DNA from: Lachnospiraceae bacterium
GTDB lineage: Bacteria; Bacillota; Clostridia; Lachnospirales; Lachnospiraceae
Direction of reading: 5' to 3'
NCBI GenBank assembly: GCA_910575835.1
Contig: CAJTGB010000016.1
Location: 1 to 64,000 of the forward strand
DNA length: 64,000 nucleotides
Made by a program: the position numbers and the translations under genes. Shown here piece by piece: positions 17,860 through 26,213 of this stretch. The notes beneath the pieces are model-generated. The model had not been told where the DNA came from. It did no database searches and worked only from the letters and a program-made list of their open reading frames with translations. The stretch's first letter is position 1, and each line of letters opens with the position of its first letter.

Positions 17860-18435
17860 TTAACTCTTTAAATACCATGCAAGCTTTGCATTCTCTTCAA
17901 GCTCTTCCATCCCATAAAAGGTCTCCAGAATATTCTCTTTACCCACCACCGGTCCATGATTGGCAAGAAGATATCCATCGCTTTTATCAATATATTTTTC
18001 AAATAAAGCAAATAACTCATCGCTTCCCGGAGGCGCATAAGGCACCATTCCTACCTTCCCGACCTTCATCCGCAGGTAAGGAGTATGCGCCGGGATTACA
18101 TCATGCATATTCTCATGCCTGAGACAAGACCACAGCACCGCATAAAAACTGTGGGTATGCAGAACTGCTCCTACACCTTTACGAATATATAACAGACGAT
18201 GCAGCGGAAATTCTTTGCTGGGCTTAGGCCCGCCCAGATGCCCTCCCTCCCGGTCCATGACTGCAAAGCTGTCCATTGACAAGTCTCCAAAGCATACGCC
18301 GCTGGCGCTGATATAGATTCTGTCCCTGTGGCTGAAGCTGATATTCGCCGCAGACCCCGCTGCTTTCCTGCGTTCAAAAAGGCTTTTTGCCGACCATATA
18401 GCTTGTTCCATCTTTCTTTTCAGTTCTTCTTCCAT
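17860..18435 (-). CDS. Class II aldolase/adducin family, probable 3-oxo-tetronate 4-phosphate decarboxylase
   Basis: A 191-residue class II aldolase-fold protein. The metal-binding histidines are visible in AVLHTHSFYAVLWSC (HTHS near residue 97) and a third in LLANHGPVVG; the acid residue of the fold precedes at DREGGHLGGPKPSKE. Family members next to four-carbon acid sugar kinases are OtnC-type decarboxylases that make dihydroxyacetone phosphate and CO2. Here the gene begins directly after the stop of the kinase gene (TAGATG), and this pairing is the main reason for the call. A plain fuculose- or ribulose-phosphate aldolase remains possible. Confidence 0.82.
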   Translation of the reverse strand: MEEELKRKMEQAIWSAKSLFERRKAAGSAANISFSHRDRIYISASGVCFGDLSMDSFAVMDREGGHLGGPKPSKEFPLHRLLYIRKGVGAVLHTHSFYAVLWSCLRHENMHDVIPAHTPYLRMKVGKVGMVPYAPPGSDELFALFEKYIDKSDGYLLANHGPVVGKENILETFYGMEELEENAKLAWYLKS

Positions 18436-19722
18436 CTAATCCTCCTTTTGCCCGGTCTGTTGTAACGCCTCTAAAAAGAAATCAGACTGCCCGAAATTAC
18501 CAGACTTCAAGACCAGCCGGATCTGCGGATTCTTTTCCGGAATCATAATCGGAACTCCAGGCGCTATACTTTCGCATATGTAATAAGCTCCATAACCTAA
18601 TGCCTTTGTTACAGCACCGGATGTCTCTCCTCCTGCAACGATTATCCGTTTGTATCCGAATGCCTCTGCTTTTACAGCAAGACCCGCAAAAAAGTCTTCG
18701 ATCAATGCAGCCATTTCTTCTTTTCCTGACTTCTGAGCTTCTTTTACTTTATCCGGTTCGTCAGAGCTATAGACCAATATCTCCCTTTCAGCAGCTTCCC
18801 CCTCGATTTCCTTCCAGACAGATTCCACCGTCTGTTTCCCGGTTTTTAATTTCCCCGGTTCAACCTTATATGCATAGTTTCCGGACTGGCAGAATTCCTT
18901 CACCTGCCTGTTTGTAGCTGCGGAACAGCTTCCGGCCATAATAATCCCTTTTCCTTTTGTGCAGCCTTTCAGCTGCCTGTCATAATATTCTTTCTCTCTT
19001 CCTTCTTTGCGGTATCGGCTGCACAGTTCCGTCAATATCCCTGATCCCCCGCTCAGAATACGCATCCCCCCGAATACTTCCGCAATCTTTACCCCATCAC
19101 CGTCCGTCTCATAATCCGGCACCAGATAGCAGTGTTTCAAACCTGCCGTTTCCTGTTCGATATGGTCCCATATTTCTTCCCTTGGACGGGCCATTATCTC
19201 CTGATTAAGCATCACGCAAGGATAACTGCTCTGCGGTTCCATTAATTTCCCTATATCCGATTGGCACATCGGCGTAAGAGGATGGTACCTCATAGAACTT
19301 TCTTCTAATAAGATTCCGTTCACATACAGCTTGCCGCCGCGCACTGTCCGTCCATTTACAGGGAGAGCCGGACACAATATACTGGCTCTTTCTTTGTACC
19401 GCTCCAAGACCGCGTCCATAACAGGTCCGATATTCCCCTCATCAGTCGAATCAAATGTAGAACAATACTTTATGTATAGATGCTGCGCCCCCATCTTCAG
19501 CAACCATTCCGCCGCTCTCAGCGAATCTGCCACCGCCTTCTCCTTCTCTTCCGTCCTCGTTTTCAGAGCAATCACTGCCGCATCAATATCCCGTATCTTT
19601 GCATCTTCCGGCACTCCGCCAAACAGCATTGTCTTCATTCCCGATTTTGCTATAAAAGAAGCCGCGTCACCGGCTCCTGTAAAATCATCCGCCAGACATC
19701 CAATTATCAGCCTCTTTCCCAT
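18436..19722 (-). CDS. Four-carbon acid sugar kinase family protein (OtnK-like)
   Basis: A 428-residue protein of the DUF1537 kinase family. The N-terminal domain opens with GCLADDFTGAGDAASF, the signature D-D-x-T-G-A, and continues with LYIKYCSTFDSTDEGNIGPV. The C-terminal nucleotide-binding domain has IIMAGSCSAATNRQV and IIVAGGETSGAVTKALG, the GGET-SG motif typical of the family. Known members phosphorylate 3-oxo-tetronate or erythronate/threonate-type acids. It is translationally linked with the downstream aldolase and follows the TRAP permease gene by 32 bases. The exact four-carbon acid is not determined by sequence. Confidence 0.9.
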   Translation of the reverse strand: MGKRLIIGCLADDFTGAGDAASFIAKSGMKTMLFGGVPEDAKIRDIDAAVIALKTRTEEKEKAVADSLRAAEWLLKMGAQHLYIKYCSTFDSTDEGNIGPVMDAVLERYKERASILCPALPVNGRTVRGGKLYVNGILLEESSMRYHPLTPMCQSDIGKLMEPQSSYPCVMLNQEIMARPREEIWDHIEQETAGLKHCYLVPDYETDGDGVKIAEVFGGMRILSGGSGILTELCSRYRKEGREKEYYDRQLKGCTKGKGIIMAGSCSAATNRQVKEFCQSGNYAYKVEPGKLKTGKQTVESVWKEIEGEAAEREILVYSSDEPDKVKEAQKSGKEEMAALIEDFFAGLAVKAEAFGYKRIIVAGGETSGAVTKALGYGAYYICESIAPGVPIMIPEKNPQIRLVLKSGNFGQSDFFLEALQQTGQKED

Positions 19723-19754
19723 TCATTCCAACTCCCTTCTGCATCTGTCAAAAT

Positions 19755-21038
19755 CTATTGTCCAAGCAAACGCGGCAGTGCCATAGATATCTGCGGCAGA
19801 TAGGTTACCAGCATAAGTACCGCAAGCAATGCACAGATGATCGGCACCACATCATGAATCATATCTTTAATGGTGATCTTAGAGATACTGCATGCCGTAA
19901 ATAAGTTCACACCTACCGGAGGCGTCACCAACCCTATCGCAAGATTCACACACATCACAATGCCGAATGCCACTGTATCATATCCCATAGCCTGTGCCAC
20001 CGGAAGCAGGATCGGTATAAAAATATAAAGAGCAGACGTTGCATCCATCACACATCCTGCAATCAGAAGAATAATGTTTGTGATCAGCAAGAATGCCCAC
20101 AGATTTCCATTTGTCACAGCCATCAGCCATTCTCCGATACTCGCCGCGATCCCGTCTACCGAAATCACCCATGCAAAAAGAGAAGCTGCAATGATCACAT
20201 ACATAACTACCCCTGTCTGGCTTCCCGAATTAATTGCAAGACTTGCCAGATCTCTGATATTGATCTTCTTATACACGAAGATACCAACAGCCAGACCATA
20301 CACGGCAGATACCGCAGCCGCTTCGGTTGGGGTAAAGATACCGGAATAAATCCCGCCTAAGATGATGACCGGCATCAAGAGCCCCCATACCGCATCTTTT
20401 AAGGCTCTGACCCGCTCTATCCCTGTCGCCTTTTCAACTTTCTTCAGTTCAAATTTTCTTGAACAAAAGACGGTTGCGGCCACCAATGCAATTCCCATCA
20501 TTAATCCCGGTATTACGCCCGCCATAAAGATCCTTGCTATAGACGCTCCTGAACCAGCTCCATACACAATGAAGGTAACAGACGGCGGGATGATCACACC
20601 GATCGCGCCTCCCGCAGCCATCAACGCCGATGCAAATGACACCGGATACCCTTCTTTTACCATCGCAGGAATCAAGATGACTCCAAGCGCCGCTACAGTT
20701 GCCGGCCCTGACCCGGAAATCGCCGCAAAAAAGCAGGATACAATCACGCAAACGAGCGCCACTCCATTCTTTTTGTGACCGACGCACGCTTTTGCGAGAG
20801 CAATCAGTTTTTCCGATATTCCCGCCCGTTCCATAATATTTCCCGCAAGAATAAAAAACGGTATAGCAAGAAGGGCGAATTTACTTGATGCGGAAAAAAC
20901 ATTGATCGGGAACATTTCCAACGGAAGCCCTGTCACAAGAATCGTGACAATACTGGCTATACCAAGGGAAACCGCAATCGGTATATTACAGATCAGCAAT
21001 ACTATAAAAATTCCAAATAAAATTACAGATGTGTTCAT
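19755..21038 (-). CDS. TRAP transporter large permease (DctM-type)
   Basis: A 427-residue membrane protein with about twelve helices, forming the translocation channel of a tripartite ATP-independent periplasmic (TRAP) transporter. Family motifs are AIPFFILAGNIMERAG, AISGSGPATVAALGVILIPAM, GAIGVIIPPSVTFIVYG, TPTEAAAVSAVYGL and LAIGLVTPPVGVNLF. It starts one base after the small permease stop. Together with the small subunit and the lipoprotein receptor it imports an organic acid using an ion gradient. Confidence 0.97.
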   Translation of the reverse strand: MNTSVILFGIFIVLLICNIPIAVSLGIASIVTILVTGLPLEMFPINVFSASSKFALLAIPFFILAGNIMERAGISEKLIALAKACVGHKKNGVALVCVIVSCFFAAISGSGPATVAALGVILIPAMVKEGYPVSFASALMAAGGAIGVIIPPSVTFIVYGAGSGASIARIFMAGVIPGLMMGIALVAATVFCSRKFELKKVEKATGIERVRALKDAVWGLLMPVIILGGIYSGIFTPTEAAAVSAVYGLAVGIFVYKKINIRDLASLAINSGSQTGVVMYVIIAASLFAWVISVDGIAASIGEWLMAVTNGNLWAFLLITNIILLIAGCVMDATSALYIFIPILLPVAQAMGYDTVAFGIVMCVNLAIGLVTPPVGVNLFTACSISKITIKDMIHDVVPIICALLAVLMLVTYLPQISMALPRLLGQ

Positions 21039-21521
21039 CTATGATCCCTCCTTCCCATTCACAAACTGTCCGGCAAGCGTTAGAAGATACCGTAATATCA
21101 AGACTGCCGCCCCAACCGGTACAGTCATACCGTAGATCCATTCCGGCCACTGCATCGTTGCCGATACCTGATCCAAAAATATTTCCTGACGAACCATAAG
21201 CACTCCGTAGACAAACAATATCCCACACATAAAAAGCGCTAAAATAGTAGCTGCCGTAGCCAATACCTTCTGTATCTTTTCCGGCATAAATCCAATCACA
21301 AAATCCAGCCCCAGGTGGGAACGGTTCCTCACAGCAACAGACGTCCCCGACAAAGACGCTATTACGAACAGCCCCGTTACTATTTCTTCCGTAAATGACA
21401 AAGAAAAGTGCAGAACGAATCTTGACAGCACATTAGCAAAAGTCAGCAAAAGCATCACGATCAAAGTTATGATGCACACATAATCTTCTATTTTCCCAAC
21501 AATCTTATCTAAGATCTTCAT
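21039..21521 (-). CDS. TRAP transporter small permease (DctQ-type)
   Basis: A 160-residue protein with four membrane helices; the conserved FTEEIVTGLFVIASLSGTSVAVRNRSHLGLDF segment is split by the usual arginine-rich loop. The ATG at 21521 is preferred to upstream starts because GGAGG lies 8 bases before it. It connects to the large permease gene directly and lies downstream of the receptor gene, separated from it by a hairpin. Confidence 0.93.
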   Translation of the reverse strand: MKILDKIVGKIEDYVCIITLIVMLLLTFANVLSRFVLHFSLSFTEEIVTGLFVIASLSGTSVAVRNRSHLGLDFVIGFMPEKIQKVLATAATILALFMCGILFVYGVLMVRQEIFLDQVSATMQWPEWIYGMTVPVGAAVLILRYLLTLAGQFVNGKEGS

Positions 21522-21577
21522 CGTTATATCCTCCATAATATACCTGTCACTGACAGTCTTTGCATACACCATGGTAT

Positions 21578-21612
21578 AAAAATGCCAAGCTCCTGCACGA
21601 GCTTGACATTTT
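21578..21612 (-). promoter_or_regulatory. Intra-operon hairpin after the TRAP receptor gene
   Basis: AAAATGTCAAGCTC and GAGCTTGGCATTTT pair with one mismatch and a loop of 7 bases, between dctP and dctQ. With the weak T-run (TTTTTA) it may act as a partial terminator or as an mRNA 3' stabiliser, so that more receptor than permease is made. This is a common arrangement for binding-protein operons. Confidence 0.65.
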
Positions 21613-21630
21613 CATCCGCAGCAGACGGCC

Positions 21631-22659
21631 TCAATATTCAATGCCAAATGCTTTACAAGCCTCTTCACCATATTGAGTTGTCATTCTGTCATAATATCCA
21701 TCCAATTGCTCCTTAAAAGCCATAATCTGATCTTCGCTCAGATCTGTCAGTTCACAGCCGTAATCCTGTACTTCCTGCCTCTGATCGGCCTCATTATCCA
21801 CCACATTTTCACAGCCGATTCTGCATACCTTTTCTGCTGTCTCTTTAAAAAGCTTCTGGGTATCCTCATTCAGGCTTTCCCATGTTTTGCTGCTGAACGC
21901 CATTGCAAAAGCTCCGTAACTGTAATTCCACCCGGTAATATAATCCTGCACTTCATAAAACTTATTCGTCGTAATCAAGTCGAATCCGTTTTCCTGCCCG
22001 TCAACCGTACCCTGCTGCAGAGCCGTGAACAGTTCGCTGAAACTCATCGATACCGGATCTGCTCCCAATGCTTTAAAAAACTCCATAAATACGTCGCCGC
22101 CAGGCACTCTCAGCTTCATATTTTTAATGTCGTCAGGAGTTACCACGCTGCGTTTGCTGTTCGTCAACTGACGGAATCCATTGTGGATAAATCCTAAGGT
22201 TTCTATATTCTTATCCCTGAGTTTTTCTCTGATAAATTCCCCGCCTTCCGAATTCAGGCATTCTTCCGCCTCCTCGTAAGAATCAAAAGTCCATGGAAGG
22301 CTCAACGCCAACAGCCTGCTGTCCAATACTGCAAGCACGTCTACAGGTTCAAAAGCACAGTCAATTGCCCCCTGTGTCAGCATCTCCACACCCTTCGACA
22401 TATTCCCCCCGGATAACTGATCACTGGAATATACCACTACTTCAATATTCCCGCCTGTCTTTTCGGCAATCTCTCTGGCAAATAACTTCCCGGTAAGTGT
22501 TGCATTCGATTGCTCACTGACTGTCGTAGACAGCAGAATCTTCATCTTGGGATATTTGCTGTCTTCTTTCTCGCTGCTTAACCCGGAACCGCATCCTGCC
22601 AGAAGAAGAAGTGTTCCCAGAAGACAGGACAATATTCTGATTTTTTTATTTTTTCTCAT
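21631..22659 (-). CDS. TRAP transporter substrate-binding lipoprotein (DctP-type)
   Basis: A 342-residue extracytoplasmic solute receptor. The signal peptide ends in a lipobox (LLLLAGC, cysteine at residue 23), so it is tethered to the outer face of the membrane. The DctP fold is recognisable from KLRVPGGDVFMEFFKALGADPVS, the conserved arginine of KLRVPG that binds the carboxylate, and ALQQGTVDGQENGFDLI. It captures the organic acid for the two permease subunits that follow. An A-rich stretch and AGGAGA precede the ATG. Confidence 0.95.
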   Translation of the reverse strand: MRKNKKIRILSCLLGTLLLLAGCGSGLSSEKEDSKYPKMKILLSTTVSEQSNATLTGKLFAREIAEKTGGNIEVVVYSSDQLSGGNMSKGVEMLTQGAIDCAFEPVDVLAVLDSRLLALSLPWTFDSYEEAEECLNSEGGEFIREKLRDKNIETLGFIHNGFRQLTNSKRSVVTPDDIKNMKLRVPGGDVFMEFFKALGADPVSMSFSELFTALQQGTVDGQENGFDLITTNKFYEVQDYITGWNYSYGAFAMAFSSKTWESLNEDTQKLFKETAEKVCRIGCENVVDNEADQRQEVQDYGCELTDLSEDQIMAFKEQLDGYYDRMTTQYGEEACKAFGIEY

Positions 22660-22691
22660 GTTCTCCTTCCTATTTCTCTGAATAGCCGCTT

Positions 22692-23594
22692 TTATCTCCT
22701 TACAGATACACCTGCCAATTCCTCATACAGCCTGATGACCGCGCAGTTATCATTCTTCCCGTATCCCTTCACCTGCGCCGTCTTGAACAGCTCTGCCGCA
22801 AGATTAGCAGCATAGAGCGGCAAATTCATATTCCTTGCCATATCTACTGCCAGCTTAACATCCTTCGTATGCAGATCAACGGTGAATCCCGGCCCAAAAT
22901 CACCGTCCAATATATGAGGCATCCTGTCCTCTACCGCCCAGCATCTCCCGGAACCGCCTTTTATCACATTCATAATGATCTCTGGTTTGACTCCGGCTTT
23001 CGTTCCCAATGTAAATGCTTCCGACATACTGATCAGGTTAATTGCCGACATAAGCTGATTGGCAACCTTCACCACTTGTCCGGCTCCGCATTCTCCGCAA
23101 TGGATAATATTTTTTCCTACAGCTTCGAACAAAGGCATCGCCTCTTCTACATCCTCCTTGCTTCCTCCTGCCATAATTGTCAGAGTCCCGTTCATTGCTC
23201 CTGACTGCCCTCCGCTGACTGGCCCGTCAACAAAACGATACCCCTTACCTTCCAGTTTCTTCCCTATCTCTCTGGTAACATCCGGTGAAATACTGCTCAT
23301 ATCAATCAGGAAAAAGCTATCCGGCACCTCGCCTGCAAGAAGCCCGTTCTCTCCCTCCAAAACTGAAAGTACATGCGGCGAATTGGGTAACATTGTAATA
23401 ACTGTATCCGTGTACTTTAATACATCGCAGGCATTTTCAAGAGCAATCACCCTCTCCTGATCAGGCAGCATCCTGATCCTCTCCTGGTTTACATCACATG
23501 CTGCCAGACGATAGCCTGCTTTCAACAGATTGACGGCCATTCCATAGCCCATAACGCCAAGTCCGATCAATCCGATCGTCTCATATTTTCTCAT
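22692..23594 (-). CDS. NAD(P)-dependent beta-hydroxyacid dehydrogenase (LtnD/3-hydroxyisobutyrate dehydrogenase type)
   Basis: A 300-residue protein with the Rossmann fingerprint IGLIGLGVMGYGMAVNLLKAGY at residue 7-28 and the cofactor-specificity loop around the aspartate of AACDVNQER. Substrate motif DGPVSGGQSGAMNGTLTIM and catalytic lysine block GQVVKVANQLMSA are intact. In operons with OtnK/OtnC-type proteins such enzymes are L-threonate or D-erythronate dehydrogenases producing 2-oxo-tetronate. That specificity is inferred from context; the family also includes tartronate semialdehyde reductases. Confidence 0.9.
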   Translation of the reverse strand: MRKYETIGLIGLGVMGYGMAVNLLKAGYRLAACDVNQERIRMLPDQERVIALENACDVLKYTDTVITMLPNSPHVLSVLEGENGLLAGEVPDSFFLIDMSSISPDVTREIGKKLEGKGYRFVDGPVSGGQSGAMNGTLTIMAGGSKEDVEEAMPLFEAVGKNIIHCGECGAGQVVKVANQLMSAINLISMSEAFTLGTKAGVKPEIIMNVIKGGSGRCWAVEDRMPHILDGDFGPGFTVDLHTKDVKLAVDMARNMNLPLYAANLAAELFKTAQVKGYGKNDNCAVIRLYEELAGVSVRR

Positions 23595-23617
23595 TACGAT
23601 CCCTCCATTATAATTCC

Positions 23618-24094
23618 CTATTGTTCACTTACGAATACCTGTGTCAAGTCTGTTTCTTCGTCATATCTGCGAATCATTTCCACATTACAGGCTTCCTGTA
23701 TCACTACGTCTACGGTGGTAAGTACCGGACATTGTCCCTTCACTATATGGCCTCCGAATACAGTTCCGTCCTTATCACACATGGTTCCATGGAAATGCAG
23801 TTCCGTAATTCCTTTGTCTGTCTGTGTGATGATCCCTGTACCTGAAAGGAATTCAATCGGTCCTTCCTGTTTAATCACATCGCCGTATCCTGCCCCTACT
23901 TTTGCGTCCATAGGCACCAGATACATATATCCTGCCGCTGAAAAGCTTCCAAAGCAATTCACTCCTCCATATTTCACATTGTTCTGGATACAGATTTCTT
24001 CCAGGCCGGTCAGCAGATCCGTTCCCGGCAAGATTCTGGCCGCAATGATTTTACCCGGTGTTCCGCATGCATAATTTACTCTTACTTCTGACAT
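23618..24094 (-). CDS. PPC/DUF296-domain protein, first gene of the tetronate operon
   Basis: A 158-residue single-domain protein. The fold is recognised from the start RIIAARILPGTDLLTGLEEI-like region, the small-residue block VNCFGSFSAAGYMYL and the histidine-containing strand ITELHFHGTMCDKDGTVFGGHIVKG. The G-x-H-H-like residues (HFHGT...GGH) resemble a metal site. PPC domains are annotated as DNA-binding in AT-hook plant proteins, but bacterial stand-alone members are of unknown function. Its position as the promoter-proximal gene ahead of the dehydrogenase suggests an enzymatic or ligand-binding role in the pathway. Confidence 0.8.
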   Translation of the reverse strand: MSEVRVNYACGTPGKIIAARILPGTDLLTGLEEICIQNNVKYGGVNCFGSFSAAGYMYLVPMDAKVGAGYGDVIKQEGPIEFLSGTGIITQTDKGITELHFHGTMCDKDGTVFGGHIVKGQCPVLTTVDVVIQEACNVEMIRRYDEETDLTQVFVSEQ

Positions 24095-24136
24095 TCTAAA
24101 GTCCTCCTTAAATGTTTTGTGTTTTCTATATTGCTT

Positions 24137-24165
24137 ATTATATGTTTAGTTTTAATACCATTCAA
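24137..24165 (-). promoter_or_regulatory. Sigma-A promoter of the tetronate operon
   Basis: Minus-strand TTGAAT (24160-24165), exactly 17 bases, then a perfect TATAAT (24137-24142), with AAGGAGG before the ATG at 24094. No GG-N10-GC (sigma-54) promoter was seen in this 182-base divergent region, which matters because the divergent regulator resembles sigma-54 activators. Confidence 0.75.
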
Positions 24166-24276
24166 TATTTTAACTGTTCAAAAATCAAACATTTTTCATT
24201 GATTCCACTATTCTTTTCAACTTAATTATGCTATGATTAGAAAAATTGTTGATTTATAAAAAGGAGGACAACATCC

Positions 24277-26076
24277 ATGGCAAAAGAAAAATACAAATTG
24301 CTTGCCATCGCACCATTTAAAGGTTTTCGGGATTTTCTTCTGCAGGAGATCCAAAAAAATCCAAACGTAGATATTGATATCTATTCCGCTACATTACACG
24401 AGACCAGAGACTTGATCAGCACTCTGGATCTGACAAAATATGAAGCCGTTATCTCCCGGGGCCGCTCAGGACGGATTATCAAAGAGATGTCTCCGATTCC
24501 TGTTATTAATGTAGATTTTTCCAGTTTTGACATATTGCGCGCCCTGCAGCTGGCCATGCTCACCACCCAGAAAAAAATCGCTTTTGTCAGTTATTTTGAC
24601 TTAAGCGACAACATTCATTTTCTATGCGAACTTCTTCATTACAAGACAGAAATCCTTGTCCCTCCTTCTCCGTCCTCCGACGAAGAAATGGAGGCGCTTG
24701 TCAAGACATTGTACGAAAAGGACGGCGTCCGGCTTTTTGTAGGCGACGGCGCCTGTATCCATCATGCGCATAAGCTGAATGTGGATGCCGTACTCGTCAC
24801 AACCGGACCGGAAAGCATGCAAAAGGCCGTAGCAGAAGCCATAGAATTATGTGAAATGCGCAGGACAGTCATTGCCGAAAACCACTTTTATAAAGCGATT
24901 ATAGAGAATTCCTCCCTGCCTCTGGCAATCTTTAATGCCAAAAAGCAATTACTGCACTCGAATCTTTTTACTTCGCATTATAAAAGCGGAATCCACGAAG
25001 AACTTCAAGGCAGAATCCCCAAACTGCAGCTCCACGGCCATATCAAATTCACTGTTTTTTCCGACGAAACCGCATGGAAGATCTCTGGAGAACAGTTACA
25101 TCACGAAAACAAAGAATATTATCTATTCCATGTGGCAGATTCTATTCCTACCGTCTTTGCTCAGTCTGAATTCTGGAAAACCATCGACTGTGACACTGCA
25201 AAATCCAGCCTGGCTCTTGTCACCAAAAACCCCATTTACCAGGATTATTGGCAAAAGGCCCTGCGCGTGGTCGACGGGAAAACTCCTGTCGTGATCTGCG
25301 GAGCTCCGGGAAACGGAAAGACCGTATTCTCCCATGCACTCTATGCTTCCAGCAATTATACGAACAATCCGCTGATTGAAATCGATTGCTTTCATCTGAA
25401 CGAACGCCAATGCGAGAAACTGTTCAAAGACGAGCGTTCTCCTCTGTTTGAAACAAACCATATGATTTTGTTCAAGAATCTTAATGCATTGACAACCATT
25501 TTACAGAACAAGTTCTGCTATTATTTTGAGAACCTTGAACTGACTTCACGTAATAAGGTTATCTGTACATTCAACGGCGATATGGGAAATCTAATTGCTT
25601 CCAATCAGTTTTCCCAGAATTTGAGTTATCTGATCTGCGGGTTTACACTTCAGCTCCCTTCACTGAATTCCCGCCCGGAACTCATTGTGTCCATCGCCCG
25701 AAGCTGCCTGAACGAATTGAACCAGGAACTACCTATACAATTAGCCGGCTTCGCACCCGAAGCGCTGCAGCTATTGCAAGAACATCACTGGGAATATGGA
25801 ATCGCCCAATTCCAAACTATCCTGAAACAACTGGCTATTCATTCCAACGGCCAATATATCACGGCTGAAAATGTACGCACGATTCTTTCTGATTTGTCCT
25901 CAGCCAACCAAAGCACCCGTTCAGAGCTTTCCCTGGATCTGCACCAGCCTTTGGACGCAATTATGAAAGATATCATTTCTCTCGTATTGGAAGAAGAAAA
26001 TATGAACCAGACCAAAGCCGCCAAACGCCTTGGCATCAGCAGGAGCACCCTCTGGAAACGTCTGCAGGAAGCCTGA
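24277..26076 (+). CDS. PrpR-N sensor/Fis-type HTH regulator with a degenerate AAA+ domain
   Basis: A 599-residue regulator, divergent from the tetronate operon. Residues 1-190 match the PrpR N-terminal sensor (YEAVISRGRSGRIIKEM, PVINVDFSSFDILRAL). A PAS-like segment follows (NSSLPLAIFNAKKQLLHSN). The AAA+ region (about 325-530) keeps Walker A (GAPGNGKT, 342-349), but Walker B is MILFKNLNAL with no D-E, and the sigma-54-contacting GAFTGA loop is absent. The last 25 residues are a Fis-type HTH (NQTKAAKRLGISRSTLWKRL). PrpR-type proteins activate sigma-54 promoters; here the missing motifs and a sigma-A-like target promoter argue for a different mode. It probably senses a pathway intermediate. 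Confidence 0.85.
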   Translation: MAKEKYKLLAIAPFKGFRDFLLQEIQKNPNVDIDIYSATLHETRDLISTLDLTKYEAVISRGRSGRIIKEMSPIPVINVDFSSFDILRALQLAMLTTQKKIAFVSYFDLSDNIHFLCELLHYKTEILVPPSPSSDEEMEALVKTLYEKDGVRLFVGDGACIHHAHKLNVDAVLVTTGPESMQKAVAEAIELCEMRRTVIAENHFYKAIIENSSLPLAIFNAKKQLLHSNLFTSHYKSGIHEELQGRIPKLQLHGHIKFTVFSDETAWKISGEQLHHENKEYYLFHVADSIPTVFAQSEFWKTIDCDTAKSSLALVTKNPIYQDYWQKALRVVDGKTPVVICGAPGNGKTVFSHALYASSNYTNNPLIEIDCFHLNERQCEKLFKDERSPLFETNHMILFKNLNALTTILQNKFCYYFENLELTSRNKVICTFNGDMGNLIASNQFSQNLSYLICGFTLQLPSLNSRPELIVSIARSCLNELNQELPIQLAGFAPEALQLLQEHHWEYGIAQFQTILKQLAIHSNGQYITAENVRTILSDLSSANQSTRSELSLDLHQPLDAIMKDIISLVLEEENMNQTKAAKRLGISRSTLWKRLQEA

Positions 26077-26140
26077 CACATATTCACTTTGTCCCTTTAA
26101 AGCATCTCAATTTACTTTCTCACTTTAAAGCACCACAAAA

Positions 26141-26170
26141 TTGACAAACAGCCGCTCTACAGGTTACAAT
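26141..26170 (+). promoter_or_regulatory. Promoter of tyrA-aroA
   Basis: A perfect TTGACA (26141-26146), an 18-base spacer and TACAAT (26165-26170), 43 bases before the tyrA ATG. Two copies of CTTTAAAGCA lie upstream (about 26095 and 26122). Confidence 0.75.
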
Positions 26171-26213
26171 ATATATCATCTATTATCGCAATTAAAACTA
26201 AAGGAGAACCATC

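Noticed and set aside
24095-24276. Sigma-54 promoter upstream of the tetronate operon
   Set aside because: No GG-N10-GC pattern was found on the minus strand; a sigma-A promoter with 17-base spacing is present instead.
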